The notes beneath the pieces are model-generated. The model saw only the letters and a list, made by a program, of their open reading frames with translations. It was not told the origin of the DNA and ran no database searches. Of a DNA stretch of 64,000 nt, positions 39,875 to 51,115 are shown piece after piece. The number at the start of each line of letters is the position of its first letter. Position 1 is the first letter of the stretch. The position numbers were made by a program, and so were the translations under genes. Location of the stretch: positions 62,001 through 126,000 of the forward strand of contig NZ_CP084737.1 of the NCBI RefSeq assembly GCF_024730665.1. Direction: 5' to 3'. Origin of the DNA: Coxiella-like endosymbiont (GTDB lineage Bacteria > Pseudomonadota > Gammaproteobacteria > Coxiellales > Coxiellaceae).

Positions 39875-42266
39875 ATGTCGTCACGTCGAAAAATACAAGA
39901 TTTATATCCTAAAGTGCCGCCTCATTCTCAGGAGGCGGAACAATCAGTACTAGGGGCTTTGATGTTAGACAAGCGCGCCTGGGATTGTATTGCGGATCGC
40001 ATCAGTGTAAAGGATTTTTACCGATCGGATCATCAATTAATTTTTGAAACAATGACTCAACTAATCGATCAGCATATACCATTAGATTTATTGACAATTT
40101 CAGAAGCGCTAAAGACAAGAGATGAGTTGAGTGCGGCTGGGGGGAAGCTTATCTCTATGAATTAGCTAAAAACACGCCTAGCGCTGCTAACATCACTGCT
40201 TACGCTGATATCGTCCGTGAGCGAGCTATGCTGCGTCAATTGATTGAGGTGGGTACTGATATTACTCACGATGCTTTTAACCCAGATGGTCGTGACATTA
40301 AAGAGCTTTTAGATAAAGCAGAACAACGAGTTTTTAATATTGCTGAGAGTCGTACACGAGGCTTTGGTCCAGTAGCCATCAGCACCTTGCTTTCGAAAGT
40401 CACCGAAAAGATTGATATGCTGTATCATTCTGATAAAGCAATCACTGGCCTTTCTACTGGCTTCTTCGATTTAGATAAATTAACTTCCGGCTTACAGCCC
40501 GGCGATTTAGTAGTAATAGCAGGACGTCCTTCAATGGGTAAAACTATATTGGTGATGAATATCACCGAGCACGCCGCGATAAAAAGCAATGTGCCTGTAC
40601 TGGTTTTTAGTATGGAAATGCCTGCTGAAGCGTTAGTAATGCGTATGTTGTCTTCACTTGGTAGCATCGACCAACACAAAGTGCGTACTGGCCAATTAAA
40701 AGATGATGATTGGCCAAGAATCGTTCACGCTATTGAGATGCTTTCAGAAACAAAACTATTCATCGACGACACGCCAGCACTAACTCCCGGAGAAATTCGT
40801 TCTCGCGCGAGACGCTTAGCGCGCGAACATGGATGCCTGGGATTAATTGCCGTAGATTATTTGCAATTGATGCATATTCCAGGAACCAAAGAAAATCGTA
40901 GCACTGAAATCTCAGAAATTTCCCGTTCCTTAAAAGCTTTAGCAAAAGAGTTAAGCATCCCTATCATTGTTCTATCCCAACTTAACCGAAGCCTTGAATC
41001 CAGAACCGATAAACGTCCGGTGATGTCAGATTTGCGCGAATGTGTGAGTGGAGATACATTGGTTTGCTTAGCGAATGGTCAGCGAATACCGATACGAGAT
41101 CTTGTTGGTCAAAGTCCAGAAGTCATTGCAGTAGATGATAAAGGCAAATTAGTTCCTGCAAAAAGCGAAATTATATGGAAGGTAGGGAAACGTCCAATTT
41201 ATGAGATTAAGTTAGCCGGTGGGCATTACATCAAAGCAACAAACGAACACCGACTTTTGACATCCAAAGATTGGAAATGTGTCAAAGATTTTAGGTTAGG
41301 AGATCGTCTTGCGATTGCTCGTCGTTTTCCAGAACCAGAAAGGGGAGAAGAGCGTTTGGATAATCAACTTATTTTGCTGAACCATATGACTGGAATCAGG
41401 AATTGTATCCAGCATCAGCCTCTTCAATACGTATCCACATTTCAAAACAACCTTAAAAAAGAATATATTACTCTTGTCACTTTCGAAGTTCTTTCTTTAA
41501 AAAATCAAAAAATTATACTGTTATTAAAGCATTCGTTGGAAACAGATAGCACTATTAGTTGTTGGAGAGAGAAAAGAAAAGCAATTATTCATTATACTGT
41601 CAATAGTAGTAAATTAGCTTTTGATATCCCAGCGTTATTATTGCAATTGAGTATCGTAGCGCACATTGTAACAATGCAAAATAAAAATTATTGTCCTATT
41701 TTTACGATTACAATTATGGGTGCGAAAGGTTTTAAAAAATCCTGCGAGAAATAGGTGCCTTTAGTCAGATGGCCGCTTTTATCTGGGCAGCTGCTTTAAG
41801 AGGAGCTTCATATGGTGGGGATTCTTCTCAGTTCCAATTTACTCTCTTGAAAACTAGTATGATGAGCATGATGAAATATACGGTGTTATTAAAAGATGAT
41901 TACTTATTTCAGCATTGTCAAAGTGATTTACTTTGGGATCGAATTGTCTCTATAGAGAGTAAAGGAGTAGAAGAAGTTTATGACTTAACTGTGCCAGGAT
42001 ATGCATCCTGGCTTGCAGGCGGACTTGTTTCTCACAATTCAGGTGCCATTGAGCAGGATGCAGATTTAATCGCTTTTATTTATCGGGACGAAGTTTATTA
42101 TAGTGATTCGGCGGATAAAGGAAAGGCAGAAATTATTATTGCTAAGCATCGGAATGGGCCGACTGGTAAAATTATATTAACGTTTCGTGGGCAATATATG
42201 CGGTTTGATAATTTTTCTCCTGAAACAGTTTCACCACGAATACCGTTTGGCGGAACGAGAGCATGA
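39875..42266 (+). pseudogene. dnaB: Replicative DNA helicase with intein, two frame breaks
   Basis: Hexameric fork helicase. The extein sums to about 464 residues, as in E. coli. The N-domain (PPHSQEAEQSVLGALMLD) is followed by a break at G6 40139-40144 where one G restores GGEAYLYELAKN. The RecA-like domain has Walker A GRPSMGKT (40525-40548) and Walker B LIAVDYLQLM. The helicase is interrupted after MSDLRE by an intein (41041-42038) and resumes at [12 protein letters not shown] second break lies inside the intein at A6 41734-41739. The last 4 bases overlap the alr start. Confidence 0.93.
41041..42038 (+). mobile_element. DnaB intein with degenerate LAGLIDADG endonuclease core
   Basis: The insertion of about 333 residues starts with Cys1 (CVSGDTLVCL, block A) and ends with HN before Ser+1 (GGLVSHN followed by S). 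Block B is at 41221-41262 with AT-x-EH. Block F is [11 protein letters not shown]. All class 1 splicing residues are therefore present. The middle holds a homing-endonuclease-like region: the first LAGLIDADG helix reads LLNHMTGIRN near 41374, where the catalytic Asp of the usual GDG is gone, and the second reads LLLKHSLETDST near 41520. One base is missing at A6 41734-41739. The site is at the conserved LRE/SG junction. Confidence 0.9.
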
Positions 42267-43354
42267 CGCGTGCAATCGCCTCTATTAATTTAATGGCATT
42301 AAAACACAATTTTTCCCTTATAAAAAAGGTAGCACCGAGCCAATTTATTTGGGCAATGATAAAAAGCAATGGTTATGGCCATGGGCTATTGCGGGTTGCA
42401 AAAATACTATCAGAGGCAGACGCATTTGGTGTTGCCTGTATGGAAGAAGCTATGACATTGCGTGAAGCAGGCATTAAAACGCCCATTGTAGTGATGAGAG
42501 GTTTTAGCAACGAGAGAGAGTTATTAGAATTTGTTCATTATCATTTGTCTGCCGTTATCCATCAGCCAGATCAAGTCCGTCTTTTAGAAATACATCATTT
42601 AGTTTCGCCATTATCCGTATGGCTAAAAATTGATAGCGGCATGCACCGACTGGGTTTTTCAATAGAAGAGATTTCTTCTGTTTATCAGCGTTTGCAAAAA
42701 TCTATTTCGGTGTGGAAGCCAATCGGATTGATGACACATTTGGCTGATGCCGACAATATCGATCATTCTTTCACAGAATCTCAAATTAACCAATTTTTTA
42801 CCGTCACAGAAAATATGGAAGGTCCTAGGAGTATTGTTAATTCAGCGGGATTACTTTCGTACCCCAATGCTTTGGTTGATTGGGTGCGACCTGGTATTCT
42901 ACTTTACGGTATTTCACCATTCAGTTCCGAAAACGGTATGGAAAGAAATTTGCGGCCAGTGATGACGTTATCAGCAACAATACTGGCAATCAAACAATGT
43001 CGCAAAGATGATATTGTCGGTTATGGATGCGCATGGCGCTGCCCAGAAGCTATGCCTATTGGTATTGTAGAAATTGGCTATGGTGATGGCTATCCACGTC
43101 ATGCGCCAAATGGAACGCCTACTTTATTAAATGAAAAAGTGTGCCCCTTGATCGGACGTGTCTCGATGGATATGATTGCAATTGATTTACGTTCTCAACC
43201 TAATTCGCAGATAGGAGATAAAGTCATTTTGTGGGGAGATGAGTTACCTGTAGAAAGAATTGCCGAAAAGGCAGGTACCATTGGTTATGAATTGCTGTGT
43301 AATATCACTCAGCGGGTGCGATTCATTAAGGTAGAAGATGAATCTAACGATTGA
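42263..43354 (+). CDS. alr: Alanine racemase
   Basis: PLP enzyme supplying D-alanine for peptidoglycan. The 363 residues are normal length. The PLP Lys is K34 in [11 protein letters not shown]; the catalytic Tyr lies in VGYGCAW (about 253), and YGDGYPR, SMDMI and RPGILLYG are family motifs. ATG 42263 overlaps the dnaB stop by 4 bases (ATGA), indicating translational coupling; dnaB-alr is a usual gammaproteobacterial order. Intact, implying that peptidoglycan precursor synthesis is retained. Confidence 0.96.
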   Translation: MTRAIASINLMALKHNFSLIKKVAPSQFIWAMIKSNGYGHGLLRVAKILSEADAFGVACMEEAMTLREAGIKTPIVVMRGFSNERELLEFVHYHLSAVIHQPDQVRLLEIHHLVSPLSVWLKIDSGMHRLGFSIEEISSVYQRLQKSISVWKPIGLMTHLADADNIDHSFTESQINQFFTVTENMEGPRSIVNSAGLLSYPNALVDWVRPGILLYGISPFSSENGMERNLRPVMTLSATILAIKQCRKDDIVGYGCAWRCPEAMPIGIVEIGYGDGYPRHAPNGTPTLLNEKVCPLIGRVSMDMIAIDLRSQPNSQIGDKVILWGDELPVERIAEKAGTIGYELLCNITQRVRFIKVEDESND

Positions 43355-43604
43355 TATAGGAAAAATTCGCTGGAAATGTCGTCGTGGTATGCTGGAGCTG
43401 GATATTATTTTGGAAAATTTTTATGAGCAGCAATTTCAAATGTTAACTGACGAAGAAAAAATTTTGTTTAGCCAGTTACTGGATGAACCAGATCCGTTGC
43501 TTTATAATTGGTTACTACGTCATGATATTGTCCATGACTCGAAATTTGACATTATCCTAGGCAGGATCCTGTCTAATAGACAGGAGAACGGGCTAGCTTT
43601 ATAA
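43338..43604 (+). CDS. sdhE: FAD assembly factor SdhE
   Basis: Helps covalent attachment of FAD to the succinate dehydrogenase flavoprotein. The 88-residue helical protein carries the defining RGMLELD (residues 16-22) and LLDEPDPLLYNWL (about 47-59). ATG 43338 lies 17 bases inside the alr end. Its retention implies a functioning succinate dehydrogenase elsewhere in the genome. Confidence 0.9.
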   Translation: MNLTIDIGKIRWKCRRGMLELDIILENFYEQQFQMLTDEEKILFSQLLDEPDPLLYNWLLRHDIVHDSKFDIILGRILSNRQENGLAL

Positions 43605-44490
43605 GCTTCATAAGCTAATTCAATTAGTTGAGAATGGGCTTTGTGTTAAATACAATTTCTATTTCTTCTATGAGATGTTTAGAAATATAAGTATTTATAT
43701 CGAATAGATTTTCAGTATACGAGACATAAAGCAAGTGAGTAATTGATCGTTAAGTGTTTGTTAATTATTCCTTATTTTATTGAAAATGCTTTCTATCAAC
43801 CGAAGTAATGCAATTCCTTCCCGCACTTCTACCTATTATTGGAACCTCCATCTATTTGAATCTAATTTGTTAACAAAAGTTGGCGATAAGTTTTACTTGA
43901 AGCGATGGCTTAAAAATGGCTATGGAATTATGTCTCACGACGATCTCTCCCTGTTGTTTCAAGCAAAAATACCCTTTCCCCAGCTTAAATAGAAAGAGGG
44001 TGCAAAATAAAAAATGTTCGGCTGTGATTTCTCGACTATTGATTTAAAAATTTTTCAATACCGGTTTTCCTTCGATTGAAAAATATCCCTTTCTGCAAAT
44101 CACAGAGATACAGAATTCATCTTCAGAGTAATCATTAATAAATGTCCGGCCCCCACCCTATCGATATTCTATCGATAGGGACCCATTGGGCTTTAGCTGA
44201 GAAATAATGCAATTTCTTCTATAATTCTCTGTTTTCTGACATAATTATCGTAACTTAATTAAACCTGAAAATCTTTCTCGTTAGCACACTCTCTGATTAA
44301 TTCTGTTATCCCTCTTTTTTCTTATAGGATCTTTCCCCTCTGCCGCATCAATGAGCTATCTGTAAAACTATTCTATCGATATTATTTATGGGACAATAGA
44401 AAAAGATTAGAATGTCGAGTTATACCGCAATGAGAGAGGATCAACATTCTGGATAGACAGTACTGAGCAATAGTGATATTTGTAAAGCAA
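43605..44490. other. Gene-poor region between sdhE and aroC
   Basis: 886 bases. A plus-strand open stretch at 43780-43992 (70 codons, including RTSTYYWNLHLFESNLL and KFYLKRWLKNGYG) has protein-like composition and may be the remnant of a gene, but I know no family for it. A hairpin at 44156-44180 is listed separately. The rest is featureless. Confidence 0.4.
44156..44180. repeat. 10-bp perfect inverted repeat
   Basis: CCCTATCGAT and ATCGATAGGG flank a 5-base loop. No T-run follows on the plus strand. A decayed terminator or a protein-binding palindrome (two ATCGAT sites) are possible. Confidence 0.4.
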
Positions 44491-45545
44491 ATGTCTGGAA
44501 ATACGTTTGGAAAAGTGTTTACAGTGACGACGGCTGGGGAAAGTCATGGGCTAGCATTGGTAGCTATTGTGGATGGTTGTCCGCCCGGATTAGTGTTGTC
44601 AGAACCAGATATCCAACCTGATATCGATCGGCGTAAAACGGGCAAGTCCCGTTTTACCTCTCAACGACGAGAAACTGATTGTATAAAAATATTATCTGGT
44701 GTTTTTAATGGCAAAACAACTGGTACGCCAATTGCTCTTTCGATTGCAAATACTAATCAACGGCCGTGTGATTATTCAGCAATAAAAGGTTTATTTCGTC
44801 CTGGGCATGGGGATTATACCTATACTAAAAAATATGGCATTCGCGATTATCGGGGTGGTGGGCGGGCTTCAGCACGTGAAACAGTCATGCGCGTAGCAGC
44901 TGGGGCAATTGCAAAAAAATATTTGCAGGAAAAGGTCCGCATCACTATTCAAGGGTACACTGCAGCTTTAGGTCCCATTAAAGCAGAAAAATTGATTTAG
45001 CGATTGCTGAGCAAAATCCTTTTTTTCCCAGATCGAGAAAAATTCCGCTACTAGAGCAATTAATTACAGGATTATATCGTGAGGGTGACTCCATTGGGGC
45101 TCGTGTTAATGTTATTGCAAAAGGTGTTCCAGCAGGTTTGGGCGAGCCTGTGTTTGATAAATTAGATGCTGAAATCGCTTCAGCTATGATGGGGATTAAT
45201 GCGGTGAAAGGCGTTGAAATTGGAGAAGGTTTTTCGGTGGTTGAGCAAAAAGGCTCAGCTCATCGGGACGAAATTCGTCAAGAGGGATTTTTATCTAACC
45301 GAGCTGGTGGTATATTAGCAGGAATTTCATCGGGACAAGATATTTTGGTGAGTCTCGCTTTTAAGCCAACTTCAAGCATTCGTGTGCCTGGCAAGACCCT
45401 AGATATTAAAGGTAACGAAGTGGAAGTAGTTACGACCGGCCGCCATGACTACTGCGTAGGCCTTCGCGCGGTGCCCATTGCTGAGGCAATGTTAGCATTA
45501 GTTTTAATGGATCACTATTTGCGACACAAGGCACAGAATTTTTGA
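44491..45545 (+). pseudogene. aroC: Chorismate synthase, frame broken at an A5 run
   Basis: Final shikimate-pathway enzyme, making chorismate from EPSP with reduced FMN. ATG 44491 starts [20 protein letters not shown], with signature 1 (GESHGLAL); [10 protein letters not shown] and [10 protein letters not shown] follow. The frame ends at 45000; one more A in A5 44987-44991 gives continuous [12 protein letters not shown] and on through [15 protein letters not shown] to [14 protein letters not shown], ending at 45545. Rejoined length is about 351 residues, normal. The essential His and Arg motifs are intact. Confidence 0.9.
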
Positions 45546-45608
45546 AAATGTCATTCAGTTTTTTCTGTTGCTAACCTTGAATGGCCTATATGGAATATGA
45601 GGTGTAAA

Positions 45609-46645
45609 ATGACGATAGCCTATAATGTGGCAGTGATTGGAGCGACAGGGATAGTGGGGGAGATGATTTTACAGCTCTTATATGAGCGCCAATTCCCGGT
45701 GGGCAACATTTATCCGTTGGCAAGTGAGCGTTCGGAAGGAAGAAGCGTTTTTTTGGAGAGAAGCGTAAAAAAGTAAGTAGCCTCGCTAATTTTGATTTTT
45801 CTAGAGTACAGTTAGCTTTCTTTTCAGCAGGTGCAGAGCGATCAGCTAAATACACGCCTCGTGCTGTCGAAGCTGGTTGCGTTATTGTTGATAATACTTC
45901 GTACTTTCGCTATGACCCAGATATTCCTTTAGTAGTACCGGAAGTTAATGGGTCTTCCTTGGAAAACTACCGTAATCGTAGTATTGTCGCTAACCCTAAT
46001 TGTTCGACGATTCAAATGGTCGTTGTGTTAAAACCTATCTATGATGCAGTAGGTATTTTGCGAATCAATGTGGCAACTTATCAGTCAGTCTCAGGGGCTG
46101 GTCGTGGAGCGATTAAGGAATTAGCAGAACAAACAACACATTTCTTGAATGGCCAGCCTATAGAATCGTCAGCTTTCCCTCTGCAAATCGCATTTAATGC
46201 CATTCCCCAAATTGATGTCTTTCAAGAGAATGGTTACACCAAAGAAGAAATGAAAATGGTGTGGGAAACACAAAAAATACTTGGTGATTCCGACATAGTT
46301 GTTAACCCCACAGCGGTACGTATACCTGTTTTTCTTGGACACTCTGAAGCCGTGCATATCGAAACGCGTGATCCCATTAGCGTAGAAGAGGCGAAGGAGC
46401 GCTTATCCCGTGCCCCAGGTGTTATTTTGATTGATGAAAATAATGCTTACCCGACAGCAATAAGTCATGCAGCAAATACTGATGCTGTTTTTGTAGGCCG
46501 CATTCGTCAAGATATCTCACATCCTAACGGATTAAATTTGTGGATTGTGGCAGACAATATTCGAAAAGGAGCAGCACTCAATGCCGTACAAATTGCAGAG
46601 ATGCTCATTAATGAGAATTTTTATGCGGATAGTACGTTTCATTAA
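45609..46645 (+). pseudogene. asd: Aspartate-semialdehyde dehydrogenase, frame broken at a T7 run
   Basis: NADPH-dependent reduction of aspartyl phosphate, leading to lysine, diaminopimelate, methionine and threonine. ATG 45609 follows GAGGTG. GATGIVGEM (nucleotide binding) and PLASERSEGR are read first; after T7 45748-45754 the frame changes and continues with LAFFSAGAERSAKY, the catalytic Cys in NPNCSTIQ (about residue 130), and the His motif in RIPVFLGHSEAVH. One more T gives about 345 residues, normal. asd is often followed by fimV-truA; here typA and coaBC intervene. Confidence 0.9.
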
Positions 46646-46677
46646 TCATTTCTACTATATTTCTCTTTTTTAAGGTT

Positions 46678-48516
46678 ATGATGGAAAACATCCGAAATAT
46701 CGCCATTATCGCTCACGTTGATCATGGAAAAACCACTCTCGTGGACCAGCTTTTTCAGCAATCTGGGACACTGGGTGGTCGTACTCAGCCCATAGAACGG
46801 GCGATGGATTCTAATGAACTAGAACGGGAGCGCGGGATTACGATTTTGGCTAAAAATACGGCTATTCGATGGTTAGATTATCGTATCAATATCGTGGACA
46901 CACCGGGGCATGCGGATTTTGGAGGAGAAGTTGAGCGAATTTTGCCTATGGTAGATTCTGTTTTATTGCTCGTCGATGCAGTGGAAGGACCGATGCCGCA
47001 AACGCGATTTGTGACACAAAAAGCATTCTCCTGGGGATTAAAACCCATTGTTGTTGTGAATAAGATTGATCGTCCTGGTGCTCGACCTAATTCGGTAATT
47101 GAGCAGGTTTTTGATCTATTCATCAGTTTAGATGCGACGGATGAACAACTAGATTTTCCTATCATCTATGCATCGGCGTTAAAAGGCTACGCCACTTTAA
47201 ATTTATCTGATTCTTGCTCTGATATGACGCCCCTTTTTGAGACCATTGTCTCCAAAGTGGCGCCACCCAATGTCGATTTAAATGGCCCTTTCCAAATGCA
47301 AATTTCGTCTTTAGATTATTCGAGTTACGTGGGAACAATTGGTATTGGTCGCATTCAGCGAGGCACTATTCAACCCAATACACCGGTCGTTATTATTGAT
47401 CGCGAAGGGAAAAGACGTTCTGGTCGGGTATTGCAATTGTTGAGATTTTTAGGGCTACAGAGAGTGGATATTGAATCAGCTGAAGCAGGTGACATTGTTG
47501 CTGTAACTGGCATGGAGGATATTCGAATTTCTGACACTTTGTGTGATTCTCATCAAGCGGAAGCCTTGCCGCCCCTGACTGTCGATGAACCTACTGTTAG
47601 AATCACTTTCCAAGTGAACAGTTCGCCGTTTTCGGGAAAAGAAGGGAAATTTTTGACGAGTCGTCAGATTAAAGAAAGATTACAGAAAGAATCAATCGCT
47701 AATTTAGCATTAAAAGTAATGACAGGTCATAATGCTAATAAATTCATCGTATCTGGCCGTGGTGAGCTGCATTTGTCTATTTTAATTGAAAATATGCGTC
47801 GTGAAGGCTATGAATTTTCCGTCTCCTGCCCTGAGGTTGTTCGTAAGATTATCGATGATGTCGTGTGTGAGCCTTTTGAAAATTTAGTTGTGGATATTAA
47901 AGAAAAATTCCAAGGAGATATTATCCAGGCGTTAGCAAAACGCAAAGGCAATTTAAAAAACATGTTTGCTGATGGAAAAGGACGAGCGCGCTTAAATTAC
48001 GTGATTCCAACACGCGGATTAATCGGTTTCCGTGCTCAATTTTTGATGTTCACCTCGGGATCAGGGATCATGCATCATGCGTTTGATCATTATGGACCGA
48101 TAATTGAAAAATCTTTTCGAACCCGTAATCGAGGTGTTCTCATTTCGAGCAGTCATGGCGTGGCTACTGCCTACGCTTTATGGAATTTACAAGCAAAAGG
48201 TAATTTATTTATTAGTCCTCAACAAGCTGTTTATGAAGGAATGATTGTCGGTCAACACGCGCGTGACAATGATTTGGTGATCAATGTTTGCCGCGAAAAA
48301 CAGCTTACCAACATTCGTGCTGCTGGTGGTGACGAAAATATTATTTTGACGCCTCCCGTTATATTCAGCTTAGAACAAGCATTGCAATTTATTGCTGATG
48401 ATGAATTAGTGGAAATCACTCCAAAATCCATCCGTTTGCGAAAGAAATCACTAAAAGAAGATGAGCGTCGTCGGATAGGGAAACAAAATAACTTCCTTTC
48501 AACAATGGTAACATGA
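46678..48516 (+). CDS. typA: Ribosome-associated GTPase TypA/BipA
   Basis: Translational GTPase helping 50S assembly and stress adaptation. The 612 residues are normal. The G domain has AHVDHGKTT (about 12-20), the switch region [17 protein letters not shown] and NKIDR; domains II, III and the C-terminal BipA-specific domain ([17 protein letters not shown]) are complete. ATG 46681 is slightly better spaced from AAGG than ATG 46678; either adds or removes one Met. Intact. Confidence 0.95.
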   Translation: MMENIRNIAIIAHVDHGKTTLVDQLFQQSGTLGGRTQPIERAMDSNELERERGITILAKNTAIRWLDYRINIVDTPGHADFGGEVERILPMVDSVLLLVDAVEGPMPQTRFVTQKAFSWGLKPIVVVNKIDRPGARPNSVIEQVFDLFISLDATDEQLDFPIIYASALKGYATLNLSDSCSDMTPLFETIVSKVAPPNVDLNGPFQMQISSLDYSSYVGTIGIGRIQRGTIQPNTPVVIIDREGKRRSGRVLQLLRFLGLQRVDIESAEAGDIVAVTGMEDIRISDTLCDSHQAEALPPLTVDEPTVRITFQVNSSPFSGKEGKFLTSRQIKERLQKESIANLALKVMTGHNANKFIVSGRGELHLSILIENMRREGYEFSVSCPEVVRKIIDDVVCEPFENLVVDIKEKFQGDIIQALAKRKGNLKNMFADGKGRARLNYVIPTRGLIGFRAQFLMFTSGSGIMHHAFDHYGPIIEKSFRTRNRGVLISSSHGVATAYALWNLQAKGNLFISPQQAVYEGMIVGQHARDNDLVINVCREKQLTNIRAAGGDENIILTPPVIFSLEQALQFIADDELVEITPKSIRLRKKSLKEDERRRIGKQNNFLSTMVT

Positions 48517-49144
48517 GGCTCATTTATCCAACGAATGGCGGAATAAAATCAAATTTATAGAGTTTTCATATGGATTTAATGTTTCTCTCTTATACTCCTT
48601 AAGTTATGAGCAATGAAGAGAATAGGAGATAAAACTTAGTTGCATTAGTTGCAATGCCTTTTATAACTGTGTGTTCTTTCTGTAGGGAAAAAGCTCAGCA
48701 GAGAGATCCCCTTCCTTTTATCGTTAAATTTAGCAGCAACCTTATGATCCATTAATAGTCAATTTTCATTCTGGGCGAGAGGATAGGGTAGCCAATCAGC
48801 GAAGGTGACTTTATTCCAAGATATTTGATTAAAGATATTTTGGAAGAGGATTCTGAAAAAAGACAGATCAGTTATCCTGCGGTGTTTCTTCCACTTCTGT
48901 GATGTAAACAGTTGAAAAATTTTCTGAATACTACTGAATACTAATTTATTGGACTATTTATTACGCGATTAGTCATCGGTAAATTATGTGGGATGGTAGA
49001 AAAATTAGTGAAAAAATCATTGCAGTATGAAGAAATATAAATTCTCGGTAAATGATTAAGAAAAAAATTAAAATATATTTAAGAAGTGATTGAACAGCTT
49101 CTTTGCTTGATAAATAAAGCGTATCGAGGTTATTCTTTACAACT
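48517..49144. other. Gene-free region between typA and coaBC
   Basis: 628 bases, AT-rich, with no recognisable coding or RNA feature on either strand. Confidence 0.4.
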
Positions 49145-50338
49145 ATGTTAGCCAATCAAAAATTTCTTATCGGTGTAACAGGTGCTATTGCTGCTTACAA
49201 AAGCGTGGAGTTAGTTCGTCGACTGTGCAATGAGGGAGCTTCTGTTCGTGTCGTGATGACCGAATCAGCAAAAGCTTTCGTCGCCCCATTAACTTTCCAA
49301 ACAGTTTCAGGATATCCAGTAGTTAGCGATTTGTTTGTTTCTACGAGTGCTTCAGGAATGGTACATATCGATTTGGCGCGATGGTGTGATTTTGTACTGG
49401 TTGCGCCTGCTAGCGCGAATTTCATTTCACGTTTAGTGCATGGGCGAACCGATGATTTATTGACAACGCTTTGCTTAGCGACGCAAGCACCAGTTGCCGT
49501 AGCGCCATCAATGAATCAACAAATGTGGCGTAATAAAATTATCCAAGTAAACGTTAATCGATTACGTGAATATGGCATTCATGTTTTTGGACCAGCTATT
49601 GGTGCGCAGGCATGTGGAGAATGTGGACCTGGTCGATTTCTAGAGCCTCAGGAATTGATTGATCAATTGAAAATTACTTGCATGGAAAAAGTTCTACTGG
49701 GAAAACGCATATTAATTACTGCGGGACCTACCCAAGAAGCGATTGATCCCGTGCGTTACTTAACAAATCATAGTTCCGGGAAAATGGGTTATGCTTTAGC
49801 TGAGGTAGCTGCTGCGATGGGAGCGGAAATTACATTAATCAGTGGGCCGACTCAATTAATGACTTCTACAAAAATTAATCGCGTAAATGTTACGTCAACA
49901 ATTCAAATGTTTGATGCGGTTATGAACCGTATCACTAACTGTGATGTTTTTATTAGTGCAGCAGCAGTGAGTGATTACCGTGCTAAAGATCAGGCTTCTC
50001 AAAAAATAAAAAAATTAGAAAAAAATATGACGCTGGATTTGGTGCGTAATCCAGATATTATTTCATCGGTAGGAAAGCTGTCTAAAAATATTTTTATCGT
50101 CGGATTCGCCTTAGAAACCGATAATTATCTTATGAATGCGAAAATTAAATTACGCCAAAAAAATATGGATATGCTTGTACTGAATGGTGAGAGTGCGTTA
50201 AACAGTGATGAAAATGTAGTAACAGTTATTGATCGTTTAGAGCAAATAAAAAATTTTTCGGCGTCAAAGACATTTATCGCAATTGAATTGATGAAGCTCT
50301 TGAGTCAGAAGCTATTTTTTAAAAAGTCCTATGATTAA
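49145..50338 (+). CDS. coaBC: Bifunctional phosphopantothenoylcysteine synthetase/decarboxylase
   Basis: Two consecutive steps of coenzyme A synthesis. The N-terminal flavoprotein (CoaC) has GVTGAIAAYKS, the substrate-clamp motif PSMNQQMW (about 118-125) and the Cys-containing flap QACGECGPGRF. The C-terminal synthetase (CoaB) has ITAGPTQEAIDPVRYL, NHSSGKMG and the Lys in SDYRAKD. 397 residues, typical. ATG 49145 lacks a strong ribosome-binding site. Intact; a key gene if the bacterium supplies CoA to a blood-feeding host. Confidence 0.95.
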   Translation: MLANQKFLIGVTGAIAAYKSVELVRRLCNEGASVRVVMTESAKAFVAPLTFQTVSGYPVVSDLFVSTSASGMVHIDLARWCDFVLVAPASANFISRLVHGRTDDLLTTLCLATQAPVAVAPSMNQQMWRNKIIQVNVNRLREYGIHVFGPAIGAQACGECGPGRFLEPQELIDQLKITCMEKVLLGKRILITAGPTQEAIDPVRYLTNHSSGKMGYALAEVAAAMGAEITLISGPTQLMTSTKINRVNVTSTIQMFDAVMNRITNCDVFISAAAVSDYRAKDQASQKIKKLEKNMTLDLVRNPDIISSVGKLSKNIFIVGFALETDNYLMNAKIKLRQKNMDMLVLNGESALNSDENVVTVIDRLEQIKNFSASKTFIAIELMKLLSQKLFFKKSYD

Positions 50339-50660
50339 CATGTTTATGGTGGTAAGGAAAGGATAAGAAAATCCTAGCCATTTAAATTAAGCTTTCCTAT
50401 GACCTGATCTGTGCGCCATGTGGGGCAGCGCTACTTTAGATTTTATACTTTCCGTACAGGAATGATGGATTAAATGGTTGTTGCTTGTGTGTGGTGATTA
50501 GCTGCAGTATATGATCAGGAATAGAGAGGTAGGGGAATTTGGCAAGCTGCGAAGATAATGACGTGGTTGCTTTTTTAATAGGGAATTGAAGCTACTTGAG
50601 GTGTCGGTGAAATTTAGTTTTAGTATATTTTGGAATGATATTAATGACAAGAAGTTCTCG
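50339..50660. other. Gene-free region after coaBC
   Basis: 322 bases with no feature that I can support. In relatives dut often follows coaBC; no dUTPase motif is seen. Confidence 0.4.
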
Positions 50661-51110
50661 ATGAAACAATATTGTTGTTATGTTTTATTAAGTATTATAC
50701 TGACTTCAATAGTTAGTTCGGCTGTCGCGCGTATCGGGAACAGAAATATAATACGTGTATAATCTTTTCAAGAAGCTGATAGTAAACTGTCAACTGCTAT
50801 TACCTTTTTTGAAAAACTGGTTACTTTGAGTGGAAAGTTCTGTTGTGCCGTTTAACCTAGCTTTAATTTTAATAATAAACGGAGAAAGCTCAAAACGACG
50901 ATGAGGAATGCGATATGAAAGAATGGTATGTGACATGGGAAGTGCTGATGAGAATCCCAACCAAAATTAATCTTACTCGTACTTATTTGTAATGGAAAAC
51001 CATCAAGCCCTGTAAGAAGCATTAAAGAAAATCCTTCAATTGTGAATGAAACCGAGCATAAAAATACAAAGAGGCAGGTGAATTGTTGAAAGAGCTTTCG
51101 ATTAGGTTTT
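50661..51110 (+). pseudogene. Remnant of a FimV-like exported LysM/TPR protein
   Basis: ATG 50661 starts a clear signal peptide (MKQYCCYVLLSIILTSIVSS, then AVA), broken by a stop after about 33 codons. Close to truA, pieces of the FimV C-terminal TPR domain appear: TKINLTRTYL, then in another frame MENHQAL, a stop, EALKKIL, and finally YKEAGELLKELS. fimV next to truA is a common gammaproteobacterial order. The large central part (LysM, acidic region) is missing, so this is a strongly shortened relic. Confidence 0.6.
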
Positions 51111-51115
51111 AGCGT

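Noticed and set aside
41041-42038. The dnaB insertion considered as a group I or II intron.
   Set aside because: Coding frame runs through both junctions and shows intein blocks A, B, F and G with Cys1, HN and Ser+1.
43780-43992. 70-codon plus-strand open frame with protein-like composition after sdhE.
   Set aside because: No family recognised and no start signals, so it is only noted in the region entry and not called as a gene.
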